Positions 54,401 to 62,472 of a stretch of 64,000 nt of DNA are shown in pieces. The stretch comes from Pseudomonas sp. Irchel 3E20 (GTDB lineage: Bacteria; Pseudomonadota; Gammaproteobacteria; Pseudomonadales; Pseudomonadaceae), in contig NZ_FYEE01000011.1 of the NCBI RefSeq assembly GCF_900187645.1, positions 62,001-126,000 of the forward strand. The letters run 5' to 3'. Positions within the stretch are counted from its first letter, which is position 1. The number at the start of each line of letters is the position of its first letter. A program made the position numbers and the translations under genes. The notes below the pieces were generated by a model that made no database searches, was not told the DNA's origin, and was given only the letters and a program-made list of their open reading frames with translations.

Positions 54401-55465
54401 TTGATAAGGCAAAACAGACGCCTTGGGCTATTTGCGCTCTTGTTGCCCGCCGTGCTGCTCAACGGCTGCGCCAGCCTGAGCTATTACGGCCAATTGGCCC
54501 AAGGCCAGCTACGCCTGCTCAACGCCCGCGTGCCGGTGGCCGAGGTGGTCGCCGACCCGGCCCGCGACCCGACCTTGCGCGCGCACTTGGCGCAATCACA
54601 AAAGGCTCGGGCCTTTGCCAGCGAACAGCTGCATTTGCCGGATAACCAGAGCTACCGGCTTTACGCCGATATCGGCCGCCCGTTTGTGGTGTGGAATGTG
54701 TTCGCCACGCCGGAGTTTTCCCTGAGCCCGCAAAACCACTGCTTCCCGATTGCCGGTTGCGTGGCCTATCGCGGCTATTACAGCCAGAGCGGCGCCCGGG
54801 GCGAGGCGGCGCTGCTTGCCCAACAAGGGCTGGACGTGTCGATTGGCGGGGTCGAGGCCTATTCCACCCTGGGCTGGTTCAATGACCCGATCCTTAGTTC
54901 GATGCTGGGTTGGGGCGACGAACGCCTGGCCACGCTGATCTTCCATGAGTTGGCGCATCAGCGTGTCTACGTGAAAGACGACACGTCGTTCAATGAGTCC
55001 TTCGCCTCCTTCGTTGAGCAGGAAGGCACCCGGCAATGGCGCTCGGCCCGGGGCCTGGCGCCGGCCGGCGATGCGCAGGGCCGCCAGCGCGAGCAGTTCA
55101 TTGCGTTGGTGCTCGACAGCCGCGCGCGCCTGGAGCGCTTGTACGCCTCGCCCCTGTCCGCCGAAGCCATGCGCCAGGGCAAGGCCGCCGAATTCGAGCG
55201 CTTGCGCCGCGAGTACCGGCACCTGCGCGAGCACCAATGGGCTGGGTCCAAGCGCTACGACGCCTGGGTCAATGCGCCACTGAACAACGCCCGTTTGCTG
55301 CCCTTTGGCCTCTACGACCAATGGGTGCCGGCGTTTGCGGCGCTGTTCCAGCAGGCCCAGGGCGATTGGCCGGCGTTTTACCGTGCAGTGCAAACCCTGG
55401 GCGCCCTGCCCGCGCACGCGCGCCAGCAACGGCTTGAGGGCTTGTTGGCGGCAGCGCGCCAATAG
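54401..55465 (+). CDS. Putative aminopeptidase, lipoprotein-like (PF10023-type metallopeptidase)
   Basis: 354 residues from TTG 54401. The N-terminus is hydrophobic with NGCAS, a possible lipobox. The zinc-peptidase motif is H182-E-L-A-H186, followed by NESFASFVEQEG that supplies the third ligand Glu. An aminopeptidase role is assigned to the family by annotation only. GGAAG lies upstream of the TTG. Confidence 0.82.
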   Translation: MIRQNRRLGLFALLLPAVLLNGCASLSYYGQLAQGQLRLLNARVPVAEVVADPARDPTLRAHLAQSQKARAFASEQLHLPDNQSYRLYADIGRPFVVWNVFATPEFSLSPQNHCFPIAGCVAYRGYYSQSGARGEAALLAQQGLDVSIGGVEAYSTLGWFNDPILSSMLGWGDERLATLIFHELAHQRVYVKDDTSFNESFASFVEQEGTRQWRSARGLAPAGDAQGRQREQFIALVLDSRARLERLYASPLSAEAMRQGKAAEFERLRREYRHLREHQWAGSKRYDAWVNAPLNNARLLPFGLYDQWVPAFAALFQQAQGDWPAFYRAVQTLGALPAHARQQRLEGLLAAARQ

Positions 55466-55517
55466 CGGGTGCGCAGCCATTCACCACCCTTGTCATTCGC
55501 CAGCCCCCGCAAGAGCA

Positions 55518-56168
55518 CTAACGCGGCAAAAACGCCTCATGCAATTGGGCCAGGGTTTGGAAGTGATAAGTCGGTTGTTCGGCGCTCAACTCTTCGTGGC
55601 TGCCAAAACCGTAGCCCACGGCGGCGGCGTCCAGGCCATTGGTTTTGGCGCCGATCAGGTCGTGTTTGCGGTCGCCGATCATCAAGGTGTGGGCGGGGTC
55701 GAGGCCTTCTTCGCGCATGAGGTGGGCGATCAATTCGACCTTGTTGGTGCGGGTGCCGTCCAGTTCGCTGCCGTAGACCACCTTGAAGTGTTTGGCGAAG
55801 TCGAAGTGGCGGGCGATTTCCCGGGCGAACACCCAGGGTTTTGAGGTGGCGATATATAGCTGGCGCCCTTGCCCGCTGAGGGTTTCCAGCAATGGGGTGA
55901 CGCCGTCGAACACACGGTTTTCGTACAGGCCGGTGACCTTGAAACGCTCACGGTAGAAGTTCACCGCCTCCCAAGCCTTGGCCTCGTCGAAGTCGTAAAA
56001 CTGCATAAAGGCTTGTAGCAGGGGCGGGCCGATAAAGTGTTCGAGCTTGCTCAGGTCCGGCTCGTCGATGCCTAGGTTGGCCAGGGCGAACTGGATCGAG
56101 CGGGTGATGCCTTCGCGCGGGTCGGTGAGGGTGCCGTCGAGGTCGAACAAAACGGTTTGGTAGTGCAT
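55518..56168 (-). CDS. HAD-family phosphatase (phosphoglycolate phosphatase-like)
   Basis: 216 residues from ATG 56168 (MHYQTVLFDLDGTLTD). HAD motifs: DLDGT, ATSKP and GDRKHDLIGAK. The substrate may be phosphoglycolate or a 5'-nucleotide. 29 bp after the gamma-carbonic anhydrase, in the same direction. Confidence 0.9.
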   Translation of the reverse strand: MHYQTVLFDLDGTLTDPREGITRSIQFALANLGIDEPDLSKLEHFIGPPLLQAFMQFYDFDEAKAWEAVNFYRERFKVTGLYENRVFDGVTPLLETLSGQGRQLYIATSKPWVFAREIARHFDFAKHFKVVYGSELDGTRTNKVELIAHLMREEGLDPAHTLMIGDRKHDLIGAKTNGLDAAAVGYGFGSHEELSAEQPTYHFQTLAQLHEAFLPR

Positions 56169-56197
56169 GGAAAATCCTGATTGAGGGCGAGGCAAGG

Positions 56198-56743
56198 TCA
56201 GGCCTGGTCGAAACCTTCGGCCAGGTGCAAGTCCTTGAGCTTCACGTAGTTCGCCGCGCTGTAGGTGAAAAAGGCACGTTCCTTGTCAGTCAGTGGGCGG
56301 GCCTGCTTGACCGGGCTGCCCACATACAGAAAGCCGCTGGCCAGGCGTTTGCCCGGCGGCACCAGGCTGCCGGCGCCGATGATGACGTCGTCCTCCACCA
56401 CCGCGCCGTCCATCACGATGCTGCCCATGCCGATCAGCACCCGGCTGCCGACGGTGCAGCCGTGGAGCATGACTTTGTGGGCGATGGTCACGTCGTCACC
56501 GATCAGCAGCGGGAAGCCATCGGGGTTGAATGGGCCGGCGTGAGTAATGTGCAACACACAGCCGTCCTGCACGCTGGTGCGCGCGCCGATGCGGATGCGG
56601 TGCATGTCGCCGCGGATCACCGTTAAAGGCCAAACCGAGCTGTCTGTGCCGATTTCAACGTCGCCGATGACCACCGCCGAGTGATCGACAAAGGCGCGTT
56701 CAGCCAGGGCCGGGCGGCGGTTCTGGTAGGTACGAATGGCCAA
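56198..56743 (-). CDS. Gamma-carbonic anhydrase-like protein
   Basis: 181 residues from TTG 56743 (MAIRTYQNRRPAL), preferred because GAGGG lies 8 nt upstream; ATG 56764 is the alternative. Left-handed beta-helix repeats run from VVIGDVEIGTDSSVWP to VIIGAGSLVPPG. Metal-site His candidates lie in HITHAG, AHKVMLHG. Activity is often undetectable in this subgroup. Confidence 0.88.
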   Translation of the reverse strand: MAIRTYQNRRPALAERAFVDHSAVVIGDVEIGTDSSVWPLTVIRGDMHRIRIGARTSVQDGCVLHITHAGPFNPDGFPLLIGDDVTIAHKVMLHGCTVGSRVLIGMGSIVMDGAVVEDDVIIGAGSLVPPGKRLASGFLYVGSPVKQARPLTDKERAFFTYSAANYVKLKDLHLAEGFDQA

Positions 56744-56845
56744 GTGAATTTCCCTCAGTGACATTTATTAATGGGGCTTATAGCTGCGGCGGGCGTCGAT
56801 TGTAATTAAGATGGCCCGATGTTTCTTCCAGCCAAGGTGCCCACC

Positions 56846-58897
56846 GTGAGCGTGAACAACCCTCTTTTGCAGCCCTACGACCTGCCGCCGTTTTCGGCGA
56901 TCCGTGCCGAGCATGTGCAACCGGCCATCAAACAGATCCTGGCTGACAACCGCGCTGCCATCGCGCAAATCCTCGAAGCACAAGGCCAGCAGCCTACCTG
57001 GGCTGGCCTGGTATTGGCCATGGACGAGCTCAATGACCGCCTCGGCGCCGCTTGGAGCCCGGTCAGCCACCTCAACGCGGTGTGCAACAACGCCGAGCTG
57101 CGCGAAGCCTACGAGGCTTGTTTGCCGGCACTGAGCGCCTACTCCACCGAAATGGGCCAGAACCGTGCGCTGTTCCAGGCCTTTGAAGCCCTGGCCAACA
57201 GCCCGCAGGCGGCCGGTTTCGACGTGGCGCAGAAAACCATCCTCGAACATTCCCTGCGTGACTTCCGCTTGTCGGGTATCGACCTGCCGCCCGCCGAGCA
57301 ACAGCGCTATGCCGAGGTGCAAAGTAAGTTGTCGGAGCTGGGCAGCCGCTTCTCCAACCAACTGCTGGACGCGACCCAGGCTTGGAGCAAAAACATCACC
57401 GACGAAGGGCTGCTGGCAGGCCTGACCGATTCGTCCAAGGCGCAAATGGCCGCGGCGGCCCAGGCCAAAGGGCTCGACGGTTGGCTCATCAACCTGGAGT
57501 TCCCGTGCTACTACGCGGTGATGACCTACGCCCAGGACCGTGCGTTGCGCGAGGAAGTCTACGCCGCCTACTGCACCCGTGCGTCGGACCAAGGCCCGAA
57601 TGCCGGTCAGAACGATAACGGCCCGGTGATGGAAGAAATCCTCGACCTGCGTCAGGAATTGGCCAAGCTCCTGGGTTTCGCCAGTTTTTCCGAACTGAGC
57701 CTGGCCACCAAAATGGCTGACTCCAGCGATCAGGTGTTGAGTTTCCTGCGTGACCTGGCCAAGCGCAGCAAGCCATTTGCCGCCCAAGACCTGGAACAGC
57801 TCAAGGCTTACGCCGCCGAACAGGGTTGCCCCGACCTGCAAAGCTGGGACAGCGGTTTCTACGGCGAAAAACTGCGCGAACAGCGCTACAGCGTGGCCCA
57901 GGAAACCCTGCGCGCCTACTTCCCGATCGACAAGGTGTTGGGCGGCCTGTTCACCATCGTGCAACGCCTGTACGGCATCGAAATCACCGAACTGAGCGGT
58001 TTCGACACCTGGCACCCGGATGTACGCCTGTTTGAGATCAAGGAAAACGGCCAGCACGTGGGGCGCTTTTTCTTCGACCTTTACGCCCGGGCCAACAAGC
58101 GCGGTGGCGCCTGGATGGACGGCGCCCGCGACCGCCGCCGCACCCTGGAGGGCGTGTTGCAAAGCCCGGTGGCGAACCTGGTATGTAACTTCACCCCCGC
58201 TGACAGCGGCAAGCCTGCGCTGCTGACCCACAATGAAGTGACCACCCTATTCCATGAGTTTGGCCATGGCTTGCACCACCTGCTGACCCGCGTCGAACAC
58301 GCCGGTGTCTCGGGCATCAACGGCGTGGCCTGGGATGCGGTCGAGCTGCCGAGCCAGTTCATGGAGAACTGGTGCTGGGAGCCTGAAGGCCTGGCGCTGA
58401 TTTCCAGTCACTTCGAGACCGGCGAACCGCTGCCCCAAGACCTGCTGGAAAAGATGCTGGCGGCGAAAAACTTCCAGTCCGGCCTGATGATGGTGCGCCA
58501 ACTGGAGTTCTCGCTGTTCGACTTCGAACTGCACGCCACCCACGGCGATGGCCGCAGCGTGGCGCAGGTGCTCGAAGGCGTACGCGACGAGGTTTCGGTG
58601 ATGCGTCCACCGGCCTACAACCGCTTCCCCAACAGCTTTGCCCACATTTTTGCCGGCGGTTACGCGGCGGGTTACTACAGCTACAAGTGGGCGGAAGTGC
58701 TGTCGGCCGATGCGTTTTCCAAGTTCGAGGAAGATGGCGTGCTTAACCCGCAGACTGGCCGTGCGTTCCGCGAGGCGATCCTGGCGCGCGGTGGCTCCCA
58801 GGCCCCGATGGTGCTGTTCGTCGATTTCCGCGGCCGCGAGCCGTCGATTGACGCACTCTTGCGCCATAGCGGCCTGACCGAGGACGCAGCAGCATGA
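56846..58897 (+). CDS. prlC: Oligopeptidase A (M3 family)
   Basis: 683 residues from GTG 56846 (MSVNNPLLQPYDLPPFSAI); AAGG lies 8 nt upstream. The zinc motif is H470-E-F-G-H474 (FHEFGHGLHHLL). It breaks down signal peptides and short peptides in the cytoplasm. Overlaps the YheV gene by 4 bp (ATGA). Confidence 0.96.
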   Translation: MSVNNPLLQPYDLPPFSAIRAEHVQPAIKQILADNRAAIAQILEAQGQQPTWAGLVLAMDELNDRLGAAWSPVSHLNAVCNNAELREAYEACLPALSAYSTEMGQNRALFQAFEALANSPQAAGFDVAQKTILEHSLRDFRLSGIDLPPAEQQRYAEVQSKLSELGSRFSNQLLDATQAWSKNITDEGLLAGLTDSSKAQMAAAAQAKGLDGWLINLEFPCYYAVMTYAQDRALREEVYAAYCTRASDQGPNAGQNDNGPVMEEILDLRQELAKLLGFASFSELSLATKMADSSDQVLSFLRDLAKRSKPFAAQDLEQLKAYAAEQGCPDLQSWDSGFYGEKLREQRYSVAQETLRAYFPIDKVLGGLFTIVQRLYGIEITELSGFDTWHPDVRLFEIKENGQHVGRFFFDLYARANKRGGAWMDGARDRRRTLEGVLQSPVANLVCNFTPADSGKPALLTHNEVTTLFHEFGHGLHHLLTRVEHAGVSGINGVAWDAVELPSQFMENWCWEPEGLALISSHFETGEPLPQDLLEKMLAAKNFQSGLMMVRQLEFSLFDFELHATHGDGRSVAQVLEGVRDEVSVMRPPAYNRFPNSFAHIFAGGYAAGYYSYKWAEVLSADAFSKFEEDGVLNPQTGRAFREAILARGGSQAPMVLFVDFRGREPSIDALLRHSGLTEDAAA

Positions 58898-59169
58898 GTG
58901 AAGGGCCAGTGATAACGAAAAAACGCTTTATCGCCGGAGCGGTCTGCCCGGCGTGTAGCGAGTCGGACAAGTTGATGATGTGGAGCGAGGACGATGTCCC
59001 GCACCGCGAATGCGTCGCCTGCGGTTACTCGGATGTGCTCAACGAACAGGGCCTGTCGGTGCCCAAGGAGTTGGGCACGCGGGTCAACACCACCGCATTG
59101 AAGGTGCCGGATGCGAAGGTGCAGGCTGTGCAGTTTTTCCCCAATCCGAAATTGAAAAAAAACAACTGA
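58894..59169 (+). CDS. yheV: YheV-family zinc ribbon protein
   Basis: 91 residues. CPAC and CVAC pairs (CPACSESDKL ... HRECVACGYSD) form one zinc ribbon. In gammaproteobacteria it normally follows prlC, as here. Function unknown. Confidence 0.92.
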   Translation: MSEGPVITKKRFIAGAVCPACSESDKLMMWSEDDVPHRECVACGYSDVLNEQGLSVPKELGTRVNTTALKVPDAKVQAVQFFPNPKLKKNN

Positions 59170-59176
59170 TAGATTC

Positions 59177-59211
59177 AAACCTGCCAGGTTTAATTACAAC
59201 CTGGCAGGTTT
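59177..59211. terminator. Terminator after the prlC-yheV operon
   Basis: A 14-bp perfect stem (AAACCTGCCAGGTT) with a 7-nt loop. It separates yheV from the convergent dockerin-like gene, whose stop is 8 bp away. Confidence 0.85.
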
Positions 59212-59219
59212 GCCTAAGT

Positions 59220-59774
59220 TCAAAGTTTAAAGGAAGTGAACGCCGATACCAGCCGTTCTATGCTGGTTTTATCGTCATGGTTAGCTTGATTGTCTCCATC
59301 TACGTCGATAGAAAAGTCCGGTATGGTAAAGCTTGATCCGCCATCAGTGCTGATTGCAGTAAATGATGTGGAGTCTGTGAGCAGGTTTCCGGCTTTTTTC
59401 GAAATCTGCACCAGTACTTGAAGTGTTGTATGGTTACTATTGATAAGGTATAGAAATATACCGTGTGGCGCCTTTAGTGTTATTTGGTGATAGTAGGACA
59501 GTGCAAGTTCCGTCATGGCTTGCTCGTCTCGATCATCAATCATGTTATCTGAGTTTACATCTACATCGTCCCAGGGGCCGTATGTAAGATTATGTGTGTC
59601 TCCATCATTTTTTACCGACAACGTGAAATACGTGGACTCAGTCAAGGTATCTGCTGGTTGCTGTGTTGATTCGTCTATGGTTGAAACCGTACCCGCAAGC
59701 TGGCCGAGGATCTTGGTCTCATTTCCTTCATCAACACGCTGAAGAAATACCCCTCGATTTTTTGGACCTTCCAT
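59220..59774 (-). CDS. Two-unit dockerin-like calcium-loop protein, unknown family
   Basis: 184 residues; not recognised as a named family. It consists of two related units. Unit 1 starts RGVFLQ (7-12) and has NDGDTHNLT and a 12-residue loop DVNSDNMIDDRD (72-83). Unit 2 starts HGIFLY (104-109), has TDGGSSFTI and the loop DVDGDNQANHDD (157-168). The loops fit DxDxDxxxxxxD as in dockerins and EF-hands, each followed by a short helix. No signal peptide or membrane segment. AGAGG precedes the start by 8 nt. Base composition is markedly more AT-rich than its neighbours. Confidence 0.75.
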   Translation of the reverse strand: MEGPKNRGVFLQRVDEGNETKILGQLAGTVSTIDESTQQPADTLTESTYFTLSVKNDGDTHNLTYGPWDDVDVNSDNMIDDRDEQAMTELALSYYHQITLKAPHGIFLYLINSNHTTLQVLVQISKKAGNLLTDSTSFTAISTDGGSSFTIPDFSIDVDGDNQANHDDKTSIERLVSAFTSFKL

Positions 59775-59869
59775 TTGATGTACCTCTGGATTACTAAATA
59801 TAACTATGGTGGTTGCGTTACATTGGAACTCGAGATGCGATATTTTGCGCAGAGCTCATCGAGTGCATA

Positions 59870-60172
59870 TCAAGGATTAAGAATTCGGGCATAGGCACTG
59901 GCCAGTGCTAGGAGTTTTTCCTTGTCGGCTTCGTCAATATCACCGTCACCGTCAATATCCCTGACCGTGCGTAGGGTGAATGTTTTACCGCCATCATTGG
60001 AGAACGCTGCTAGTTCGGTTATGTCGACAAGTGTGTGGGTTTGCTCTTCGGTTTCTTCGTTGTAACCGAGAACTTCTAGTCCCAGCTTCATCGAAACCAC
60101 TGCCTCGTTCGGGCTAACAATCGATGGTGCAAGAAGCTGTAGGAAGATACCGCGCGAATTAACGAAAGACAT
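59870..60172 (-). CDS. One-unit dockerin-like calcium-loop protein, paralogue of the neighbour
   Basis: 100 residues from ATG 60172, with AAGGGA 6 nt upstream. RGIFLQ is at 7-12, NDGGKTFTL at 59-67 and the loop DIDGDGDIDEAD at 72-83; the first and last are at exactly the same positions as in unit 1 of the neighbour. A helix LLALASAYARIL ends the protein. No signal peptide. It reads in the same direction as its neighbour, 95 bp upstream of it, and both are AT-rich. Function unknown. Confidence 0.75.
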   Translation of the reverse strand: MSFVNSRGIFLQLLAPSIVSPNEAVVSMKLGLEVLGYNEETEEQTHTLVDITELAAFSNDGGKTFTLRTVRDIDGDGDIDEADKEKLLALASAYARILNP

Positions 60173-60321
60173 ATTGATTCCCTTCAAGGTGAGTTGTATT
60201 GGCTGTTGCTTGGCTAACATTAGATGAGTTTTTTTTGTCGGGAACCGCCATGTATTTCATTATTTTTCCTCGCCGCTCGGCCAAATGCCCGGCGGTACTG
60301 GCAGGGAGGCAAAAGCTCGGT

Positions 60322-60341
60322 TACTGTACGTTTATACAGTC
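60322..60341 (+). promoter_or_regulatory. LexA (SOS) box upstream of the radical SAM gene
   Basis: TACTGT...ATACAGT-type site: CTG (60324-60326), ten bases, CAG (60337-60339), with flanks TA and T as in the gammaproteobacterial consensus. It ends 13 bp before the start codon, so LexA would block transcription. The homologue PA0069 belongs to the P. aeruginosa LexA regulon as I recall it. Confidence 0.85.
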
Positions 60342-60352
60342 AAGAGATTTGC

Positions 60353-61414
60353 ATGATGCTTACCCCCTTGCCCCCACGTGGTCGTGGCACTGCCACCAAC
60401 CCGCACAACCGGTTCGCGCCCAGGCACTCGGTGGCCGAGGATGACGGCTGGTATCAGGAAGCCCCGCTGACCCAGGGCACCGAGGTACGCATCGAAACGG
60501 CGAAAACCATCATCACTCGCAACAGCTCCCCGGACTTGCCCTTCGATCGCTCGATCAACCCCTATCGAGGCTGTGAGCACGGCTGCATTTACTGTTACGC
60601 CAGGCCCAGCCATGCCTATTGGGACATGTCGCCAGGGCTGGATTTTGAAACCCGGTTGATCGCCAAGACCAACGCGGCGCAGGTGCTGGAGCAGCAGCTA
60701 AGTAAGCCCGGGTATCAATGTGCGCCAATCAATTTGGGCTCCAATACGGACCCTTACCAACCCATCGAACGCGAACATCGAATCACGCGCCAGACATTGG
60801 AAGTGCTGTTGCGCTACCGCCACCCGGTCACCATCGTCACCAAGGGTTCGCTAATCCTGCGCGACCTGGACCTCTTGGCCGAAATGGCCCAGCAACGGTT
60901 GGCGGCGGTGATGATTAGCCTGACCACCCTCGATGACGAGCTAAAACGCATTCTTGAACCGCGCGCAGCGGCACCCAAGGCCCGGCTGCGGGCAATCCGG
61001 GTGTTGCGCGAAGCGGGGGTGCCGGTGGGGGTGTTGTGCTCGCCGATGATTCCGATGATTAACGACAGCGAGCTGGAGCACCTGCTGGAAGAGGCCCACG
61101 GCGCGGGCGCGCAGAGCGCGGCCTACATGATGTTGCGCCTGCCGCTGGAGGTAGCGCCGCTGTTCGAGGCGTGGCTGGCCGCCCACTACCCGCAGCGGGC
61201 GGCCCATGTGTTGAGCCTGGTGCGCCAAAGCCGTGGCGGTGAACTGTATGACAGCCGTTTTGGCGCGCGGATGCGGGGTGAAGGGCCGTTCGCCGATTTG
61301 CTGGCCCAGCGTTTCGCCAAGGCGCTCAAGCGGTTGGGGCTGGATCGACGCGAGGGTTTCAACTTGGACTGCAATGCCTTTTGCCCACCGGGCAGTCAGA
61401 TGTCGCTGCTCTAG
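60353..61414 (+). CDS. PA0069-family radical SAM protein
   Basis: 353 residues from ATG 60353; the second ATG at 60356 is equally possible. The [4Fe-4S] cluster cysteines are C74, C78 and C81 (RGCEHGCIYCYAR), spaced CxxxCxxC. The fold resembles spore photoproduct lyase-type radical SAM proteins (TKTIITRNSSPDLPF, GSNTDPYQPIE). A DNA-damage role is inferred from the LexA box. Divergent from the dockerin-like pair. Confidence 0.9.
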   Translation: MMLTPLPPRGRGTATNPHNRFAPRHSVAEDDGWYQEAPLTQGTEVRIETAKTIITRNSSPDLPFDRSINPYRGCEHGCIYCYARPSHAYWDMSPGLDFETRLIAKTNAAQVLEQQLSKPGYQCAPINLGSNTDPYQPIEREHRITRQTLEVLLRYRHPVTIVTKGSLILRDLDLLAEMAQQRLAAVMISLTTLDDELKRILEPRAAAPKARLRAIRVLREAGVPVGVLCSPMIPMINDSELEHLLEEAHGAGAQSAAYMMLRLPLEVAPLFEAWLAAHYPQRAAHVLSLVRQSRGGELYDSRFGARMRGEGPFADLLAQRFAKALKRLGLDRREGFNLDCNAFCPPGSQMSLL

Positions 61415-61538
61415 ACTACGGAGGTCTCCTGCAAGTGCTTGGGCATCTTAACCGTAGTCACGTTTTGGCTAACCTGTAAGCATTAGGCTAGAGCGGTTGG
61501 TTCAGGTTTAGTTAAGTTTCGACGGGTACGCTGTTCGT

Positions 61539-61556
61539 CGACTGACCGGTCAGTCG
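61539..61556. promoter_or_regulatory. Perfect 18-bp palindrome, TetR-type operator candidate
   Basis: CGACTGACCGGTCAGTCG is fully self-complementary. TGACCGGTCA cores are common in TetR-family operators. It lies 96 bp before the carbonic anhydrase ATG. No regulator gene is adjacent, so the protein that would bind it is unknown. Confidence 0.55.
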
Positions 61557-61651
61557 CATTTCGCGAGTTGATTATTTTCTAGTCAATAGCTGGCTTCGCA
61601 CCGGTGAACACGGGAAGATTCCAAAAATCCGTCAATAAAAGAGGATGAATC

Positions 61652-62383
61652 ATGAGTGACAAGGATAAACAGCCGTTGGCTGCGTCGGCTTCTGTCCTTC
61701 CGGACGCCGAAAGCGCCGATGCAGCGTTGCAGCATATCGTCGATGGTTTTCTGCACTTTCATCATGAGGTCTTTCCTGAACAGGAAGAGCTCTTCAAGAA
61801 GCTCGCCACGGCCCAGCGGCCCAGGGCGATGTTCATTGCCTGCGCTGACTCGCGCATCGTGCCTGAGCTGATTACCCAAAGTGCCCCGGGGGATCTGTTC
61901 GTGACCCGTAACGTGGGCAATGTCGTGCCGCCCTACGGGCAGATGAACGGCGGCGTTTCGACTGCCATCGAATACGCGGTGCTGGCGTTGGGCGTGCAGC
62001 ACATCATCATTTGCGGCCACTCCGATTGCGGCGCGATGCGGGCGGTGCTCAACCCACAAAGCCTGGAGAAAATGCCTACGGTCAAAGCCTGGCTGCGCCA
62101 CGCTGAAGTCGCCAAGACCATGGTTCAGGAAAACTGCAATTGCGCCGATGAAAACGAAAGCATGCATGTGTTGACCGAGGAGAACGTCATCGCCCAACTC
62201 CAGCACTTGCGCACTCACCCTTCGGTGGCCTCGCGCATGGCCAACGGTCATCTGTTTATCCATGGTTGGGTCTACAGCATCGAGACCAGCGAAATCAAAG
62301 CCTACGATGCCGACAAAGGCTGCTTCCTGCCGCTCGATGGCAGCCATCCGATACCTGTAGCGACGCCCAAAGCGCGCTTCTAG
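61652..62383 (+). CDS. Beta-carbonic anhydrase
   Basis: 243 residues from ATG 61652, with AGAGGA upstream. Zinc ligands C64 (ACADSR, with D66 and R68), H123 and C126 (CGHSDCGAM) are complete. It interconverts CO2 and bicarbonate. It is followed 89 bp later by a SulP transporter gene, a pairing that suggests bicarbonate handling. Confidence 0.96.
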   Translation: MSDKDKQPLAASASVLPDAESADAALQHIVDGFLHFHHEVFPEQEELFKKLATAQRPRAMFIACADSRIVPELITQSAPGDLFVTRNVGNVVPPYGQMNGGVSTAIEYAVLALGVQHIIICGHSDCGAMRAVLNPQSLEKMPTVKAWLRHAEVAKTMVQENCNCADENESMHVLTEENVIAQLQHLRTHPSVASRMANGHLFIHGWVYSIETSEIKAYDADKGCFLPLDGSHPIPVATPKARF

Positions 62384-62472
62384 ATCTTCCTTAGTTCCTG
62401 CCTGGCTTAGCCTGGACTGCTGTTTTAGCGGTCGGCTTCGCCACGCCTGAAGAAATGTTCGGGAGCCTTTTT

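Noticed and set aside
56768..58231. 487-codon open frame antisense to prlC
   Set aside because: Shadow frame; prlC has the HEFGH zinc motif.
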